Origin: Nitrococcus mobilis
GTDB lineage: Bacteria; Pseudomonadota; Gammaproteobacteria; Nitrococcales; Nitrococcaceae
Direction of reading: 5' to 3'
NCBI GenBank assembly: GCA_024102725.1
Contig: JAGFJL010000139.1
Coordinates: 1-40,383, forward strand
Length of the DNA stretch: 40,383 nt
Below are positions 9,634 through 19,276 of this stretch, one piece after another; within the stretch, counting starts at the first letter, position 1; every line of letters begins with the position of its first letter. The notes under the pieces were generated by a model. It was not told the origin of the DNA, did not search any database, and was given only the letters and a program-made list of their open reading frames with translations. The position numbers were made by a program, and so were the translations under genes.

Positions 9634-9662
9634 ACATGCGGCCATCCCGGTCCGTTTTCAAC
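9634..9662 (-). promoter_or_regulatory. Candidate sigma-32 (heat-shock) promoter of lon
   Basis: The minus strand reads GTTGAAA (9656-9662), 14 nt, then CCGCATGT (9634-9641). The RpoH consensus is CTTGAAA, 13-17 nt, CCCCATNT, so each half has one mismatch. The predicted start is about 65 nt before the lon ATG and just downstream of the clpX terminator. lon is a classic sigma-32 gene in E. coli. Confidence 0.5.
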
Positions 9663-9665
9663 ACA

Positions 9666-9700
9666 GAAAAAAGCGCCGGTCGCGCAAAACGGCCAGCGCT
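9666..9700 (-). terminator. Rho-independent terminator after clpX
   Basis: On the minus strand AGCGCTGGCCG (9690-9700) pairs, with two G-U pairs, with CGACCGGCGCT (9672-9682). The loop is 7 nt and a run of six U follows. It lies about 50 nt past the clpX stop and separates clpX from the lon promoter. Confidence 0.75.
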
Positions 9701-9749
9701 CTGCCCACGGAGCGGGCGGGTCCGATTCGGCCCCTGGGCTCGGATGGAG

Positions 9750-11027
9750 TCAGTCGGATGCCGCCACCGGCTGATCCGAGCCTGCATAAATAATGAAAGG
9801 CTTGGACTCACCGCTTATAACCGACTCATCGACGACCACCTTGCTGACGTGTTCCATCGAAGGCAGCTCGTACATAGTATCCAGCAATACCCGCTCGATC
9901 AGCGTACGCAAACCACGGGCACCCGTCTTGCGCTCCATCGCGTTGCGGGCCACCCCACGCAGAGCGTCCTCGCGAAACTCGAGCGCCGCGCCTTCCATCG
10001 TGAAGAGTTTCTGATATTGCTTAACCAAGGCGTTCTTGGGCTCTATGAGAATGCGCATCAAGGCCTCCTCATCGAGCTCGGTCAGGGTCGCCACCACCGG
10101 CATGCGACCGACGAATTCAGGAATCAATCCATAACGGATCAGGTCTTCCGGTTCCACATCCCGCAGTGAATCGCCGATACTCTTGCGTTGCTCACGCCCC
10201 TTGATCTCAGCTGAAAAGCCAATACCACCGCGCTCGGAGCGCTGCTGGATGATCTTCTCCAAACCGGCAAAAGCTCCGCCGCAAATAAACAAGATGTTTC
10301 CCGTGTTTACCTGAAGAAACTCTTGCTGTGGGTGCTTACGGCCGCCCTGCGGTGGCACCGAGGCGATCGTCCCCTCGATCAGCTTCAACAAAGCCTGCTG
10401 GACGCCTTCGCCCGAGACGTCGCGGGTAATGGACGGATTATCCGCCTTGCGCGAAATCTTATCGATCTCATCGATGTAGACAATGCCCTGTTGAGCCTTT
10501 TCGACATCGTAGTCGCATTTCTGCAGCAACTTCTGGATGATGTTTTCCACGTCCTCACCGACATACCCCGCCTCTGTTAAGGTGGTCGCATCGGCGATGG
10601 TGAATGGCACATCAAGCAATCGCGCCAACGTTTCCGCCAGCAAAGTCTTTCCCGAGCCCGTAGGGCCAATCAGCAAAATATTGCTCTTGGAAAGTTCGAC
10701 CTCACTCTTTGAGTGGCTGGCCTCCATGCGCTTGTAGTGATTATAGACCGCCACCGACAGGACCTTCTTCGCCTGCTCCTGACCAATGACATAGTCATCC
10801 AACACGGTCTTAATCTCATGCGGCTTGGGTAACTTGCTACCCGTTCCGGCCGCCTTCTCCTCCATCTCTTCACGAATGATGTCGTTACAGAGCTCGACAC
10901 ATTCATCGCAGACGAAAACGGACGGGCCCGCAATAAGCTTGCGCACCTCATGCTGGCTCTTACCGCAAAAGGAACAGTAGAGCAGCTTGCCGCTCCCGTC
11001 GCCTCTGCCGTTCTCTCTGTCAGTCAT
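9750..11027 (-). CDS. clpX: ATP-dependent Clp protease ATP-binding subunit ClpX
   Basis: 425 residues (E. coli 424). This AAA+ unfoldase feeds substrates into ClpP. The N-terminal zinc domain has Cys18, 21, 40 and 43. Walker A is GPTGSGKT (121-128), the GYVG pore loop is at 154-157, Walker B is VYIDEIDK around 183-190, and the RKH pore loop appears as GGRKHPQ. A longer open frame begins 21 codons upstream, but the ATG at 11027 gives [22 protein letters not shown], aligned with E. coli, and has GAGG eight nt before it. It is separated from clpP by 229 nt, so it may have its own promoter. Confidence 0.96.
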   Translation of the reverse strand: MTDRENGRGDGSGKLLYCSFCGKSQHEVRKLIAGPSVFVCDECVELCNDIIREEMEEKAAGTGSKLPKPHEIKTVLDDYVIGQEQAKKVLSVAVYNHYKRMEASHSKSEVELSKSNILLIGPTGSGKTLLAETLARLLDVPFTIADATTLTEAGYVGEDVENIIQKLLQKCDYDVEKAQQGIVYIDEIDKISRKADNPSITRDVSGEGVQQALLKLIEGTIASVPPQGGRKHPQQEFLQVNTGNILFICGGAFAGLEKIIQQRSERGGIGFSAEIKGREQRKSIGDSLRDVEPEDLIRYGLIPEFVGRMPVVATLTELDEEALMRILIEPKNALVKQYQKLFTMEGAALEFREDALRGVARNAMERKTGARGLRTLIERVLLDTMYELPSMEHVSKVVVDESVISGESKPFIIYAGSDQPVAASD

Positions 11028-11178
11028 TATATCAACCTCGAACGTGGCAGAAGGACTCCCTTCAAACCATGCCTTCTTTTGCCGGCTCATGCAAGAGCGC
11101 CGTTATCGCCCTGCGAGAACTTTGAATGCCCCTTACCCCACCTGTGGGTCGAGTAACACGCCGGCTTTCCTGTCTCCA

Positions 11179-11207
11179 AGAATGAGCCGAGCGAGCCGTT
11201 AGTTCAA
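11179..11207 (-). promoter_or_regulatory. Weak candidate promoter for clpX
   Basis: In the 229-nt clpP-clpX gap the minus strand has CTTGAAC (11202-11208), and CATTCT (11179-11184) 17 nt after TTGAAC. The -35 also fits sigma-32 in six of seven positions, but the -10 fits neither sigma factor well. Confidence 0.25.
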
Positions 11208-11256
11208 GCGCCAAACCACTATTATTGTGCGCATGCGACACCGGCCCTGCGGGCCA

Positions 11257-11901
11257 TTATGACTCGGGTGCCGCACGCTTTCCCCGATCGCGCAACACGC
11301 CATCTACTATACCGTAGGACTGCGCTGCCTCTGGGCCCATGAAATTATCACGCTCCGTGTCCTGCTGGATCGTCTCGATATCTTGTCCGGTATGTTGAGC
11401 TAGGATTTGATTCAAGCGCTCGCGCATGGCCAGTATCTCGCGCGCATGAATCTCCACATCTGTCGCCTGCCCTTGGAAACCGCCGAGTGGCTGATGGATC
11501 ATGATACGGGAGTTTGGCAAGCAATAACGTTTGCCGGCGGCGCCACCAGTGAGCAAGAGCGCGCCCATGCTCGCTGCCTGACCGAGACAAACCGTGCTGA
11601 CATCCGGCTTGACGAACTGCATGGTGTCGTAAATGGCCAAACCCGCGCTCACGACTCCGCCGGGGCTGTTTATGTAAAGGTGGATGTCCTTGTCGGGGTT
11701 CTCCGACTCCAAAAACAGCAACTGCGCAATCAACAAGTTGGCCTGATGATCCTCCACCGGACCCACCAGAAAGATGACCCGCTCCTTGAGCAGCCGCGAG
11801 TAAATATCGTAGGCGCGCTCGCCCCGAGCGGTCTGCTCCACCACCATCGGCACAAGGCCGGTGGCCATCGGCTCGTGACGCCGATCACTGGATGTGCTCA
11901 T
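11257..11901 (-). CDS. clpP: ATP-dependent Clp protease proteolytic subunit ClpP
   Basis: 214 residues. It forms the tetradecameric serine peptidase barrel that works with ClpX. The catalytic triad is Ser111 (GQAASMG), His136 (MIHQPLGG) and Asp185 (DTERD), each shifted by 14 from mature E. coli numbering as expected for an N-terminal propeptide. The ATG overlaps the tig stop by 4 nt (ATGA), showing translational coupling with trigger factor. This co-expresses a ribosome-bound chaperone with a protease. Confidence 0.97.
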   Translation of the reverse strand: MSTSSDRRHEPMATGLVPMVVEQTARGERAYDIYSRLLKERVIFLVGPVEDHQANLLIAQLLFLESENPDKDIHLYINSPGGVVSAGLAIYDTMQFVKPDVSTVCLGQAASMGALLLTGGAAGKRYCLPNSRIMIHQPLGGFQGQATDVEIHAREILAMRERLNQILAQHTGQDIETIQQDTERDNFMGPEAAQSYGIVDGVLRDRGKRAAPES

Positions 11902-13259
11902 GCATTCACCTCGTTGCCCTCACCTTCGGACTCGCTGCCTTGATCTTCGGTTCCACTGTTGATACCCATCAGCTCGTCGAAGCTCATCGCCCGGTCGAGC
12001 GTTTTTACTCGCTCAAGAACCCAGTCCACCGCTTGATCTTCGACAACGGCCAATTCCAGATTCTCCATCATCTGCCGGTGTTCCATGTAATATTGCAGGA
12101 GCTCCTGCGGCCGGTCGTGTTTGGAGGCGAGCTCGTTCAACGCTTCTTGCAGACGCCCCTCATCCAGCCGGAGATCGTTGCTGCGGACGATCTCATTGAT
12201 CAGCAGATACAAGGTGACACGGCGCCGCGCCCCCTGCTCGAGCGCTGAGTCGGGAATATCCGGTGCCTGCTCGTCAGAACCGGCTTGCTGCATCCGCCGT
12301 AACGCCCGCTCCCGCAGCACCTTGAGCTCAGCGTTCACCAACGACTGCGGCAATTCCAACGCATCATTACGCGCCAACAGCTTGTCCAACACCTGCTGCT
12401 TAAGCCGGGCACGCACCGCTCGATCACGTTCGAATTCGAGGCTTTCACGAACCTGGGCACGAAGCTGCTCGAGGCCGCCCTCTTCGATGCCCAGCCGCTT
12501 TGCAAACTCATCGTCGAGCGCCGGCAGTTGCGGTTCCTCTACCCGGTTGACGGTAACGTGGAAAACGGCCGTTTTTCCAGCAAGCTGCTGATCTGGAACG
12601 TTCTCCGGGAAACGATACGAGATATCCTTCACGTCCTCGGCGCGCAAACCTTTCAAAGCCTGCTCAAACTCCGCGGGCATCTGGCCAGAACCGATACGCA
12701 CTCCAACATCCTTGCCCCGGTCGCCCTTGAATCCTGCGCCGTCAACCTGCCCGGTAAAATCGATGGTAATTCGGTCATTATCGGTCGACGGCCGCTCCAC
12801 CTCCACATAGTCGACCTTTTGCCGGCGCAACTGCTCAAGCACCTTGTCCAAGTCCGCGTCGGTAATTTCCACGGCCGGGCGCTCCACTTCGAGCTCGTCG
12901 AGACCCTTGATCTCGATCTCCGGCAGCACCTCGAAGGTTGCCGTGTATTCTAGGTCCTCGCCTTCCGCCGTGGGTAAAGGTTGAATATCCGGTGCACCCG
13001 CCGGGCGCAACCCTTTCTGCTCCATCGCCTCTACATAGCTCGCCCGGAGCAACTCGGACAACACCTCATCGCGGACCTCGGCACCGTAGCGCTTTTCCAC
13101 GACCTTATAGGGAACCTTGCCCGGCCGGAAGCCATCCAGTCGCACCTTGCTTTTCAAAGAGGTCAAACGCGATTTGACCTCTTTGTCAATACGCTCGTTA
13201 GAGACCTGGAATCTCAAGCGTCGCTCCAGGCCCTGGGTTGTTTCCACGGATACTTGCAT
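11898..13259 (-). CDS. tig: Trigger factor, ribosome-associated chaperone
   Basis: 453 residues beginning [15 protein letters not shown]. The N-terminal ribosome-binding domain carries the signature [17 protein letters not shown] around residues 44-60. A FKBP-type peptidyl-prolyl isomerase domain (about 155-245) follows, then the helical C-terminal chaperone cradle, ending in an acidic tail. The open frame extends upstream, but this ATG has GAGGTAGG before it and fits the family start. It catches nascent chains at the ribosome exit. The five-tRNA cluster lies 70 nt upstream; clpP follows with a 4-nt overlap. Confidence 0.96.
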   Translation of the reverse strand: MQVSVETTQGLERRLRFQVSNERIDKEVKSRLTSLKSKVRLDGFRPGKVPYKVVEKRYGAEVRDEVLSELLRASYVEAMEQKGLRPAGAPDIQPLPTAEGEDLEYTATFEVLPEIEIKGLDELEVERPAVEITDADLDKVLEQLRRQKVDYVEVERPSTDNDRITIDFTGQVDGAGFKGDRGKDVGVRIGSGQMPAEFEQALKGLRAEDVKDISYRFPENVPDQQLAGKTAVFHVTVNRVEEPQLPALDDEFAKRLGIEEGGLEQLRAQVRESLEFERDRAVRARLKQQVLDKLLARNDALELPQSLVNAELKVLRERALRRMQQAGSDEQAPDIPDSALEQGARRRVTLYLLINEIVRSNDLRLDEGRLQEALNELASKHDRPQELLQYYMEHRQMMENLELAVVEDQAVDWVLERVKTLDRAMSFDELMGINSGTEDQGSESEGEGNEVNA

Positions 13260-13329
13260 CGAGCCTACCTCGTTGCGCGGCTGTTTCGGCCTCGGATCAT
13301 GATCGGCGGGTGGACGCCGATTCACCGTG

Positions 13330-13418
13330 TGGTGCGAAAGGAGAGACTCGAACTCTCACGGGGAAGCTCCCCCACTGGGACCTAAACCCAGCGCGTCTAC
13401 CGATTCCGCCACTTTCGC
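13330..13418 (-). tRNA. tRNA-Leu (TAG)
   Basis: 89 nt with an encoded CCA. A class II tRNA with acceptor GCGAAAG/CTTTCGC, a long variable arm (GTGGGGGAGCTTCCCCGT), and anticodon stem CTGGG/CCCAG around TTTAGGT, giving TAG. It is the last tRNA before tig and is separated from tRNA-Lys by 136 nt in which I see no gene. Confidence 0.97.
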
Positions 13419-13554
13419 CTGGGATCTCAGCTGGATTATACAAGCAGTCCGCAAGCGGCCAAAAGGCACTTGCCATCGCGAGCAACCGTAGCGGTGCGGG
13501 GTTTTGCTTATACGCAAGACGAAAACAGTGATCGAGCACGGCACAAGGCAAAGT

Positions 13555-13630
13555 TGGTGGGCCGCCAGGGACTCGAACCCCGAACCGACAGATTAAGAGT
13601 CTGCTGCTCTACCAGTTGAGCTAGCGGCCC
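13555..13630 (-). tRNA. tRNA-Lys (CTT)
   Basis: 76 nt with CCA. The acceptor stem is GGGCCGC/GCGGCCC with discriminator A, the D arm TAGCTCAACTGGTAGAGC, and the anticodon loop CTCTTAA gives CTT. It follows tRNA-His by 11 nt. Confidence 0.96.
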
Positions 13631-13641
13631 AAATTCAGTTT

Positions 13642-13718
13642 TGGGGTGAGCGATGGGATTTGAACCCACGACCGCCGGAGCCACAATCCGGAGCTCTACC
13701 AACTGAGCTACGCCCACC
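13642..13718 (-). tRNA. tRNA-His (GTG)
   Basis: 77 nt, including the G at -1 diagnostic of tRNA-His (encoded, opposite C73), and CCA. The acceptor stem GTGGGCG/CGCTCAC has one G-U pair. The anticodon loop TTGTGGC gives GTG. Confidence 0.97.
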
Positions 13719-13760
13719 GTTGTCCGGGTTGCTCGTCATAACTAAGGATCCGCCGAGAAC

Positions 13761-13837
13761 TGGCACGCCCGGCAGGATTCGAACCTGCAACCGTCGGCTT
13801 AGAAGGCCGATGCTCTATCCGATTGAGCCACGGGCGC
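13761..13837 (-). tRNA. tRNA-Arg (TCT)
   Basis: 77 nt with CCA. The anticodon stem TCGGC/GCCGA holds loop CTTCTAA, giving TCT for rare AGA/AGG codons. The acceptor is GCGCCCG/CGGGCGT, so the first pair is G1-U72 rather than the usual G-C. Discriminator G. Confidence 0.95.
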
Positions 13838-13933
13838 ATAACCAACCGCCGCAGTGCCCGCTGCGAGCAACAACGCCACCTCATCGGCTGCCCCAGATCG
13901 ATCACGATCGGCAAGACCCGCGCGAGACCCGAA

Positions 13934-14010
13934 TGGTCGGGGTGGAGGGATTCGAACCCCCGACTTCCTGCTCCCAAAGCAGGCGCGCTACCAGGCTGCG
14001 CTACACCCCG
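13934..14010 (-). tRNA. tRNA-Pro (TGG)
   Basis: 77 nt with CCA. The acceptor CGGGGTG/CACCCCG has the first-base C typical of bacterial tRNA-Pro, with discriminator A. The anticodon loop TTTGGGA gives TGG. It is the promoter-proximal gene of the Pro-Arg-His-Lys-Leu cluster. Confidence 0.96.
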
Positions 14011-14070
14011 CTGAGCTCCCGCCCGATACGCGCCACGCCCATTCTCTACCACCCGGTACAGAACGCGAGC

Positions 14071-14099
14071 ATGATACGCACGCCCGGGCCTCCCGTCAA
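14071..14099 (-). promoter_or_regulatory. Sigma-70 promoter of the tRNA-Pro/Arg/His/Lys/Leu cluster
   Basis: On the minus strand TTGACG (14094-14099) and TATCAT (14071-14076) are separated by 17 nt. The bases after the -10 are G/C-rich (GCTCGCG), the discriminator type linked to ppGpp/DksA control of stable-RNA promoters. The predicted start is about 55 nt before tRNA-Pro. Confidence 0.65.
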
Positions 14100-14212
14100 A
14101 CTACTGCAGCCGCGCCGTATCGCCTTGTGAAGATCTGGCACCGCGTGCGAAAATTCGCATTTTGTTATTGTCGTGAAATCCGCGAAATTTGGCAAATAGA
14201 AGCCCAACCGCT

Positions 14213-15073
14213 ATGAGCGTGCGCATCATCGACGGCAAGTCCATCGCCGCGGCAATTCGCCGGCGCATCACCGAGGCCGTTCGCGAGCGCATGGCCGCGG
14301 GGTTGCCCCGGCCCGGTCTCGCCGTGATTCAAGTGGGGGATAATCCCGCCTCGAGCGTCTATGTCAACCATAAGCGCCAGGACTGCACGGAGGTCGGTGT
14401 TCACTCCGAGGCCTACAAACTGCCTGTTCAGACCAGTCAGAAGGAACTGGTAAACCTAGTGGCGCGGCTGAATAAGAATCCTGCAATCGACGGCATATTG
14501 GTCCAGTTGCCGCTGCCGGGACACATGGACGCACAGGCGGTGATCGAGCGCATCGATCCCGGCAAAGATGTGGACGGGTTCCATCCAGAGAATATCGGGC
14601 GCCTGCTGCTGCGTCTGCCGGGCATGCGTCCATGCACCCCTTACGGCATAATGAGCCTGTTGCGGCACACCGACGAACCGCTGGAAGGCAAAGATGCGAT
14701 CGTCATCGGGCAATCAAATATCGTCGGCCGCCCCATGGCCATCGAACTGCTCAATGCACGCTGCACGCCCACCATCTGCCACAGCCGCACCCAGGATCTA
14801 CCAGCTAAAGTACGCAGCGCCGATATCGTGATTGCTGCGGTTGGCCGCGAAGGCTTCATTCCCGGCACGTGGATCAAACCCGGCGCAATCGTCATCGACG
14901 TCGGCATCAACCGCAATGCACTCGGCAAACTGGTGGGTGATGTCGATTTCGCCACGGCTTGCGAGCGGGCGGCCTGGATCACTCCGGTACCCGGCGGAGT
15001 GGGCCCCATGACCCGCGCCGCACTGCTGGAAAATACACTGCTCGCTGCGCAGCGCCATAGCCAGCGGCCCTGA
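14213..15073 (+). CDS. folD: Methylenetetrahydrofolate dehydrogenase / cyclohydrolase
   Basis: 286 residues (E. coli 288). A bifunctional enzyme converting 5,10-methylene-THF to 10-formyl-THF through the methenyl intermediate, with NADP. It supplies one-carbon units for purines and initiator formyl-Met. The active-site Tyr50-x3-Lys54 lies in [41 protein letters not shown] (dinucleotide-binding turn) and [12 protein letters not shown] are the family signatures in their usual order. I start at the ATG giving [10 protein letters not shown]; an upstream TTG eight codons earlier adds only a non-conserved stretch. It is divergent from the tRNA cluster. A short TGCGAA-AA-TTCGCA inverted repeat sits at 14146-14159. 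Confidence 0.96.
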   Translation: MSVRIIDGKSIAAAIRRRITEAVRERMAAGLPRPGLAVIQVGDNPASSVYVNHKRQDCTEVGVHSEAYKLPVQTSQKELVNLVARLNKNPAIDGILVQLPLPGHMDAQAVIERIDPGKDVDGFHPENIGRLLLRLPGMRPCTPYGIMSLLRHTDEPLEGKDAIVIGQSNIVGRPMAIELLNARCTPTICHSRTQDLPAKVRSADIVIAAVGREGFIPGTWIKPGAIVIDVGINRNALGKLVGDVDFATACERAAWITPVPGGVGPMTRAALLENTLLAAQRHSQRP

Positions 15074-15171
15074 AATCGTGCACCGAACAAGCGGACAGCG
15101 CAGCGGCGGCTCCGCCCCACTTATGATGGCAGCTCCTCCGGTCGGCGCGCCGCCGGAGCTGGGCCGCCCCT

Positions 15172-16269
15172 TTAGGTCTCTCCCATGTTGGGAGGTCGGT
15201 TCATATAACGGAACTGAACACGACTCGTAAGCTTGCACAACAGTTCATAGGCGATGGTGCCGCATCGTTCGGCAACGCGCTCCACCGGCAGATCCTCGCC
15301 CCAGAGCACGACCGGATCACCAACCCGCGCATGCGGAGCCGAGCGCAGATCCACACAGAGCATATCCATCGATACACGCCCCACCAAGCTCACTTCTCGG
15401 CCCGCAACCAACAATGGGGTCCCGCTGGGAGCATGCCGCGGATACCCGTCGCCATAACCAATGGAGACGACGCCCACCGGCATTGTTTCAGGACAGGCAT
15501 AGATTCCTCCATAGCCGATGAGATCTCCTTGCCGGTGATAATTGATCGCCAGCAGACGTGCCTCCAGGGTTTGCACGGGCCGCAGCGCCGGGCTCTCGAG
15601 ACCGTCGATGAAAGGAGAGCAACCATAGAGCATGATGCCTGGGCGAACCCACTGTGCATGGGTCTGCGGCCAAGCGAGCGTGGCGGCCGAGTTGGCGATG
15701 CTACGCTCGCCAGGGAGTCCCTGACAGGCGGCTTCAAAGGCCTCCAGCTGCACCCGAGTGGTCGGATCGCGCCGGTTATCGGCGCGTGCGAGATGGGTCA
15801 TAAAACGTATGCTGGCCACCGAGGGCATGGAACGTAACCGCTGATAGACCTCGCGTACTTGCCCGGCGGGGAAACCAAGCCGGTGCATACCCGTATCCAC
15901 TTTGAGCCAAACATCCAGCGGCCGATACAGAGCTGAGCGCTCCAACAACGCCATTTGCCACTCGGCATGAATGACCGGATCGAGCGCATACCGATCAAAC
16001 AGCGGCAGCTCATCTCGCTCGAAATAGCCTGCCAACAGGATGATCCGGTGCCGATACCCGGCCAACCGCAGCCGGCTCGCCTCAGTCATACAGCTCACCG
16101 CAAAGGCATCCGCCTGCGCCAGCGCCGCGGCGGCTTGCAGCAGCCCGTGCCCGTAACCGTTGGCCTTTAGCACCGCGATGACACGCGCACCCGGGGCCGA
16201 TTGGCGAGCCACCGCCAAATTGTGGCGCAGCGCGCCGAGATCAACGGTTGCCCGGGCCAGGCGGGTCAC
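15172..16269 (-). CDS. alr: Alanine racemase
   Basis: 365 residues. A PLP enzyme making D-alanine for peptidoglycan. The PLP-binding lysine is Lys35 in VLKANGYGHG (most family members have KANAYGHG). The second catalytic base, Tyr253, is in IGYGGIY. VGRVSMDMLCVDL and LWGEDLPVE are typical of the C-terminal beta domain. It starts with GTG, which overlaps the dnaB stop by 4 nt (GTGA), so the two are translationally coupled. The order rplI-dnaB-alr is widespread in Gammaproteobacteria. Confidence 0.95.
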   Translation of the reverse strand: MTRLARATVDLGALRHNLAVARQSAPGARVIAVLKANGYGHGLLQAAAALAQADAFAVSCMTEASRLRLAGYRHRIILLAGYFERDELPLFDRYALDPVIHAEWQMALLERSALYRPLDVWLKVDTGMHRLGFPAGQVREVYQRLRSMPSVASIRFMTHLARADNRRDPTTRVQLEAFEAACQGLPGERSIANSAATLAWPQTHAQWVRPGIMLYGCSPFIDGLESPALRPVQTLEARLLAINYHRQGDLIGYGGIYACPETMPVGVVSIGYGDGYPRHAPSGTPLLVAGREVSLVGRVSMDMLCVDLRSAPHARVGDPVVLWGEDLPVERVAERCGTIAYELLCKLTSRVQFRYMNRPPNMGET

Positions 16270-17651
16270 GAAAAGCCCTCACCTCGATAGTCGTCGTCGA
16301 CGTAGTTCTCAAACCGAGTATATTTACCGAGAAACGTCAGCCGTACGGTTCCGATGGGACCATTGCGCTGCTTGCCGATGATGATCTCCGCAACGCCTTT
16401 GTCGGGGCTGTCCGGATTGTAGACTTCGTCACGATAAATAAAGACGATAACGTCGGCATCTTGCTCGATTGCGCCGGATTCGCGCAGGTCAGACATGGCC
16501 GGACGTTTATTGGGACGTTGCTCCAAGCTGCGGTTGAGCTGCGACAACGCAACCACCGGTACTCCCAACTCCTTGGCCATCGCTTTGAGCGCTCGGGAGA
16601 TCTCGGCGATCTGGGTGGCCCGGTTTTCTTTATGGCCAGGCAGGTGCATGAGCTGGAGGTAGTCGACCACAATCAGGCTCAGACCGTGCTCGCGTTTGAG
16701 CCGGCGGGCACGGGCGCGCATCTCCATGGGAGTCAAGGCTGGCGTATCATCGATGAACAGCCGCGCCTGGGAGAGCAGGTTCATGGTGCTGGTCAGGCGT
16801 GGCCAATCGCTGTCTTCCAAACGACCGGTGCGGATTCTTTGCAGCTCCACTCGCCCGAGCGAAGAGAGCATGCGCATGGCCAAAGCCTCCCCAGGCATCT
16901 CCATGCTAAACAGCGCCACCGGTTGATCCCCGCGCATAGCAGCAACCTCCGCAAGGTTCAGTGCGAAGGTCGTCTTGCCCATGGAAGGTCGGCCGGCAAC
17001 GATCACCAAGTCACCGACCTGCAAACCGGCCGTCATGCGATCAAAATCGGTGAAACCGGTCGCCAGACCGGTAACATCGCCCTCCTGGAGGTAGAGCGTA
17101 TCAATACGCTCCACCACCGCGGGGAGGATATCTTTTACGCTGGTGAACCCCTGCCGATGGCGCTGAAGCCGCTCACCGATCTCGAAGATCAAGCGCTCGG
17201 CCGCATCGAGCAAATCGCTGCTACTGCGGCCTTCAGGTCGATAACCGCTGCCCGCGACCTCCGTCCCGGCCCTGATCAGATGCCGCAATACCGACTTCTC
17301 CCGGACGATATCGGCATAAGCGCGGATGTTGGCAGAACTGGGCGTATCCCTGGCAAGGGCCCCCAAGTAGGCAAGGCCGCCGGCTTCCTCGAGCAAACCC
17401 TGCGCCTTCAACCACTCGGAGAGAGTCACCACATCCATCGGTTGACCCGCCTCAGCCAGGGCTTCTATGGCACGAAATACCAAGCGGTGATCTCGACGAT
17501 AGAGATCGGCATCGACAACCCGGTCGGCCACTTGATCCCAGGCGTCGTTGTCAACCATCAGACCGCCGAGCACGGCCTGCTCAGCCTCGATTGAGTGCGG
17601 TGGAATCTTAAGCGCTTCGGTTTCGCTCAAAACCGCGTCCATGTCCACCAT
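16266..17651 (-). CDS. dnaB: Replicative DNA helicase DnaB
   Basis: 461 residues (E. coli 471). A hexameric 5'-3' helicase driving the replication fork. The N-terminal domain (PPHSIEAEQAVLGGLM) is involved in primase contact. The RecA-like motor has Walker A GRPSMGKTTFALN (about residue 220), a SMEM motif, Walker B LIVVDYLQLM, and the QLNRSLEQRPNKRP/SDLRESGAIEQDAD segment. No intein or internal insertion interrupts it. AGAGGG lies seven nt before the ATG. alr overlaps the end. Confidence 0.97.
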   Translation of the reverse strand: MVDMDAVLSETEALKIPPHSIEAEQAVLGGLMVDNDAWDQVADRVVDADLYRRDHRLVFRAIEALAEAGQPMDVVTLSEWLKAQGLLEEAGGLAYLGALARDTPSSANIRAYADIVREKSVLRHLIRAGTEVAGSGYRPEGRSSSDLLDAAERLIFEIGERLQRHRQGFTSVKDILPAVVERIDTLYLQEGDVTGLATGFTDFDRMTAGLQVGDLVIVAGRPSMGKTTFALNLAEVAAMRGDQPVALFSMEMPGEALAMRMLSSLGRVELQRIRTGRLEDSDWPRLTSTMNLLSQARLFIDDTPALTPMEMRARARRLKREHGLSLIVVDYLQLMHLPGHKENRATQIAEISRALKAMAKELGVPVVALSQLNRSLEQRPNKRPAMSDLRESGAIEQDADVIVFIYRDEVYNPDSPDKGVAEIIIGKQRNGPIGTVRLTFLGKYTRFENYVDDDYRGEGFS

Positions 17652-17865
17652 CGATCACCCTCTGCACGGGGGTCGAGCGCACTGATGGCAACGACCTTAC
17701 CCGGCGGATTGCAGAGCTTTCAATCCCACCCATAGGGCCGAACCGCATACAACAGATTGCCGACAAGAAACGAACGGGTTTGATCGCGATCTTGTCCGGG
17801 GATCGGGCAAACCCATCCGCGTCCATAGGCACAGCACGCTGCGGACCCGCCACGATCCTTTCTGA

Positions 17866-18315
17866 TTACCCCTCGGGGACGATGATCACCCTGACGAGCG
17901 CATTCACATCCGTATGCAAATGCAGCGCGACATCGAACTCACCACAGCTACGCAATAGGCCGTCAGGTAGGCGCACCTCGCTGCGCTGGACCTCGACCCC
18001 GGCGCGGGTGATCGCATCCGCGATATCGCCGGTGCCGATCGAGCCGAACAGTTTGCCCTCCTCACCCGCCTTCGCAGTCAGGGTCACGCTCAACCCAGCG
18101 AGTTGCTCGGCGCGCCGCTGTGCCGCCTGCAATACCTCAGCAGCCGCACGCGCCAGCTCCGCAGCGCGCGCCTCGAAGTCTTTGATGTTCTCTGGTGTAG
18201 CTGGCTTGGCCTTGCCATAAGGAATCAGAAAATTCCGCCCGTACCCCGGACGCACACGTACTCGGTCGCCTAGGCTGCCGAGGTTCTCCACCTTCTCAAG
18301 TAGGATGACTTCCAT
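17866..18315 (-). CDS. rplI: 50S ribosomal protein L9
   Basis: 149 residues. It starts [19 protein letters not shown] and carries the L9 signature in [17 protein letters not shown] long connecting helix (about 42-75) joins the two RNA-binding globular domains; the C-terminal one contains [17 protein letters not shown]9 binds 23S rRNA near the L1 stalk and limits frameshifting. It lies in the rpsF-priB-rpsR-membrane protein-rplI run. The 213-nt gap to dnaB holds nothing I can identify. Confidence 0.97.
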   Translation of the reverse strand: MEVILLEKVENLGSLGDRVRVRPGYGRNFLIPYGKAKPATPENIKDFEARAAELARAAAEVLQAAQRRAEQLAGLSVTLTAKAGEEGKLFGSIGTGDIADAITRAGVEVQRSEVRLPDGLLRSCGEFDVALHLHTDVNALVRVIIVPEG

Positions 18316-18354
18316 CGCTGAACCCTCAAAAAATCTGCTCTCTCAAACGGCCGT

Positions 18355-19251
18355 TTACGGCGAGCCTCCTTGGCCCGGCAAGCCTTGCCTGCGCCGCCGC
18401 ATATCCAGGAACACATCGATGATACCCACCACTGCCACCAGCTGGAGTATCAGCGGCAAGAACAAGAAGAAGTAGACCAGCCCCAGCCACACCTTGCCCC
18501 AACGCTGCCCTGCCAACAATGCATGCAATACGGCCAAGGCCTGCAGCACAAATACCGCGCTGAGCGCGAAGGCAATATCGTAGACCAACCCATGGCCCAA
18601 CGCCGCCGCCGCGACCAACCACGCCAAAACCAGCCATGCGAACCAGCGCTCCAAGCGTAGGGCATGGAACTCCGCGCGAAACCCGCCCGGATTATACAGC
18701 ATGGCCTGCCACCAACGACCCAAAAGCAGACTGCCGACAGCCAAACCAAGCAGATTCACCGCCCATAATCCCGTCATCTCCGGGGCGAGCACCGTCACCA
18801 CATCTTCCCAGGCCTTAGGGTCCAGCTGCGATGACGCGGGGAATAGAGCCCGGGCCTGGGCAAAAACCTCACGCCAATAGCCAACGGTATCCGGGTGCAA
18901 AAAATGGAATACGGCCACGGCCAGCGCCGTCAACCCCGCCGCGACTTCTAAGGCTTGTGCCAAGGAGACGCTGTAGCGCAACCATAGAGCGATCAAAAAG
19001 ACCGGCAACCAAAGCTGCAGAATCGGCTGCAGAGCGGGTTGCGGAGAGCCGGCCAAGGCGCCGACTGCAACCAAAAGCACGAGCGTTGCAACGCCTGCGG
19101 CGAAAGCACCTTCGGCAGCGCCACGCCGCAGGGTGACAAGGGATAATGCACCACCGCTGACCCAAAGCAGGAGAGGCACCATCGCGCTCACGAAAATTAC
19201 CAAGACCGCCGACCCCCGGCCGCGCATGATGAACTCGGCGAAACGCCTCAC
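18355..19251 (-). CDS. Polytopic membrane protein between rpsR and rplI (DUF2232/YybS-like)
   Basis: About 298 residues with seven to eight hydrophobic segments. Examples are AVLVIFVSAMVPLLLWV, GVATLVLLVAVGALAG, PILQLWLPVFLIALWL, LLGLAVGSLLLG, WLVLAWLVAAAALGHG and VYFFLFLPLILQLVAVVGIIDVFLDMRRR near the end. Proteins of this kind sit between S18 and L9 genes in many Gammaproteobacteria and have no settled function. The open frame begins with TTG at 19257. I prefer GTG 19251, which gives M-RRFAEFIMRGR, the beginning I recall for relatives; ATG 19227 is a third option. Ribosome sites are weak for all three. Confidence 0.8.
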   Translation of the reverse strand: MRRFAEFIMRGRGSAVLVIFVSAMVPLLLWVSGGALSLVTLRRGAAEGAFAAGVATLVLLVAVGALAGSPQPALQPILQLWLPVFLIALWLRYSVSLAQALEVAAGLTALAVAVFHFLHPDTVGYWREVFAQARALFPASSQLDPKAWEDVVTVLAPEMTGLWAVNLLGLAVGSLLLGRWWQAMLYNPGGFRAEFHALRLERWFAWLVLAWLVAAAALGHGLVYDIAFALSAVFVLQALAVLHALLAGQRWGKVWLGLVYFFLFLPLILQLVAVVGIIDVFLDMRRRRQGLPGQGGSP

Positions 19252-19276
19252 GAACAAACTCGAATGGTAGGCTTAG

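Noticed and set aside
11898..11901. The tig/clpP overlap as a frameshift or fusion
   Set aside because: Both proteins are full length with normal ends; ATGA overlap is ordinary translational coupling.
14146..14159. A TGCGAA-AA-TTCGCA inverted repeat before folD as a regulator site
   Set aside because: Six-bp arms are too short to separate from chance; noted in the folD entry only.
16248..17594. A 448-codon plus-strand open frame, antisense to dnaB
   Set aside because: It mirrors a GC-rich, highly conserved gene; its predicted residues (rich in His, Gln, Arg) match no family and have no ribosome site. Similar long antisense frames lie over ppiD (4341-5192), lon (7574-8410), der (1320-1970) and rnr (22066-22884).
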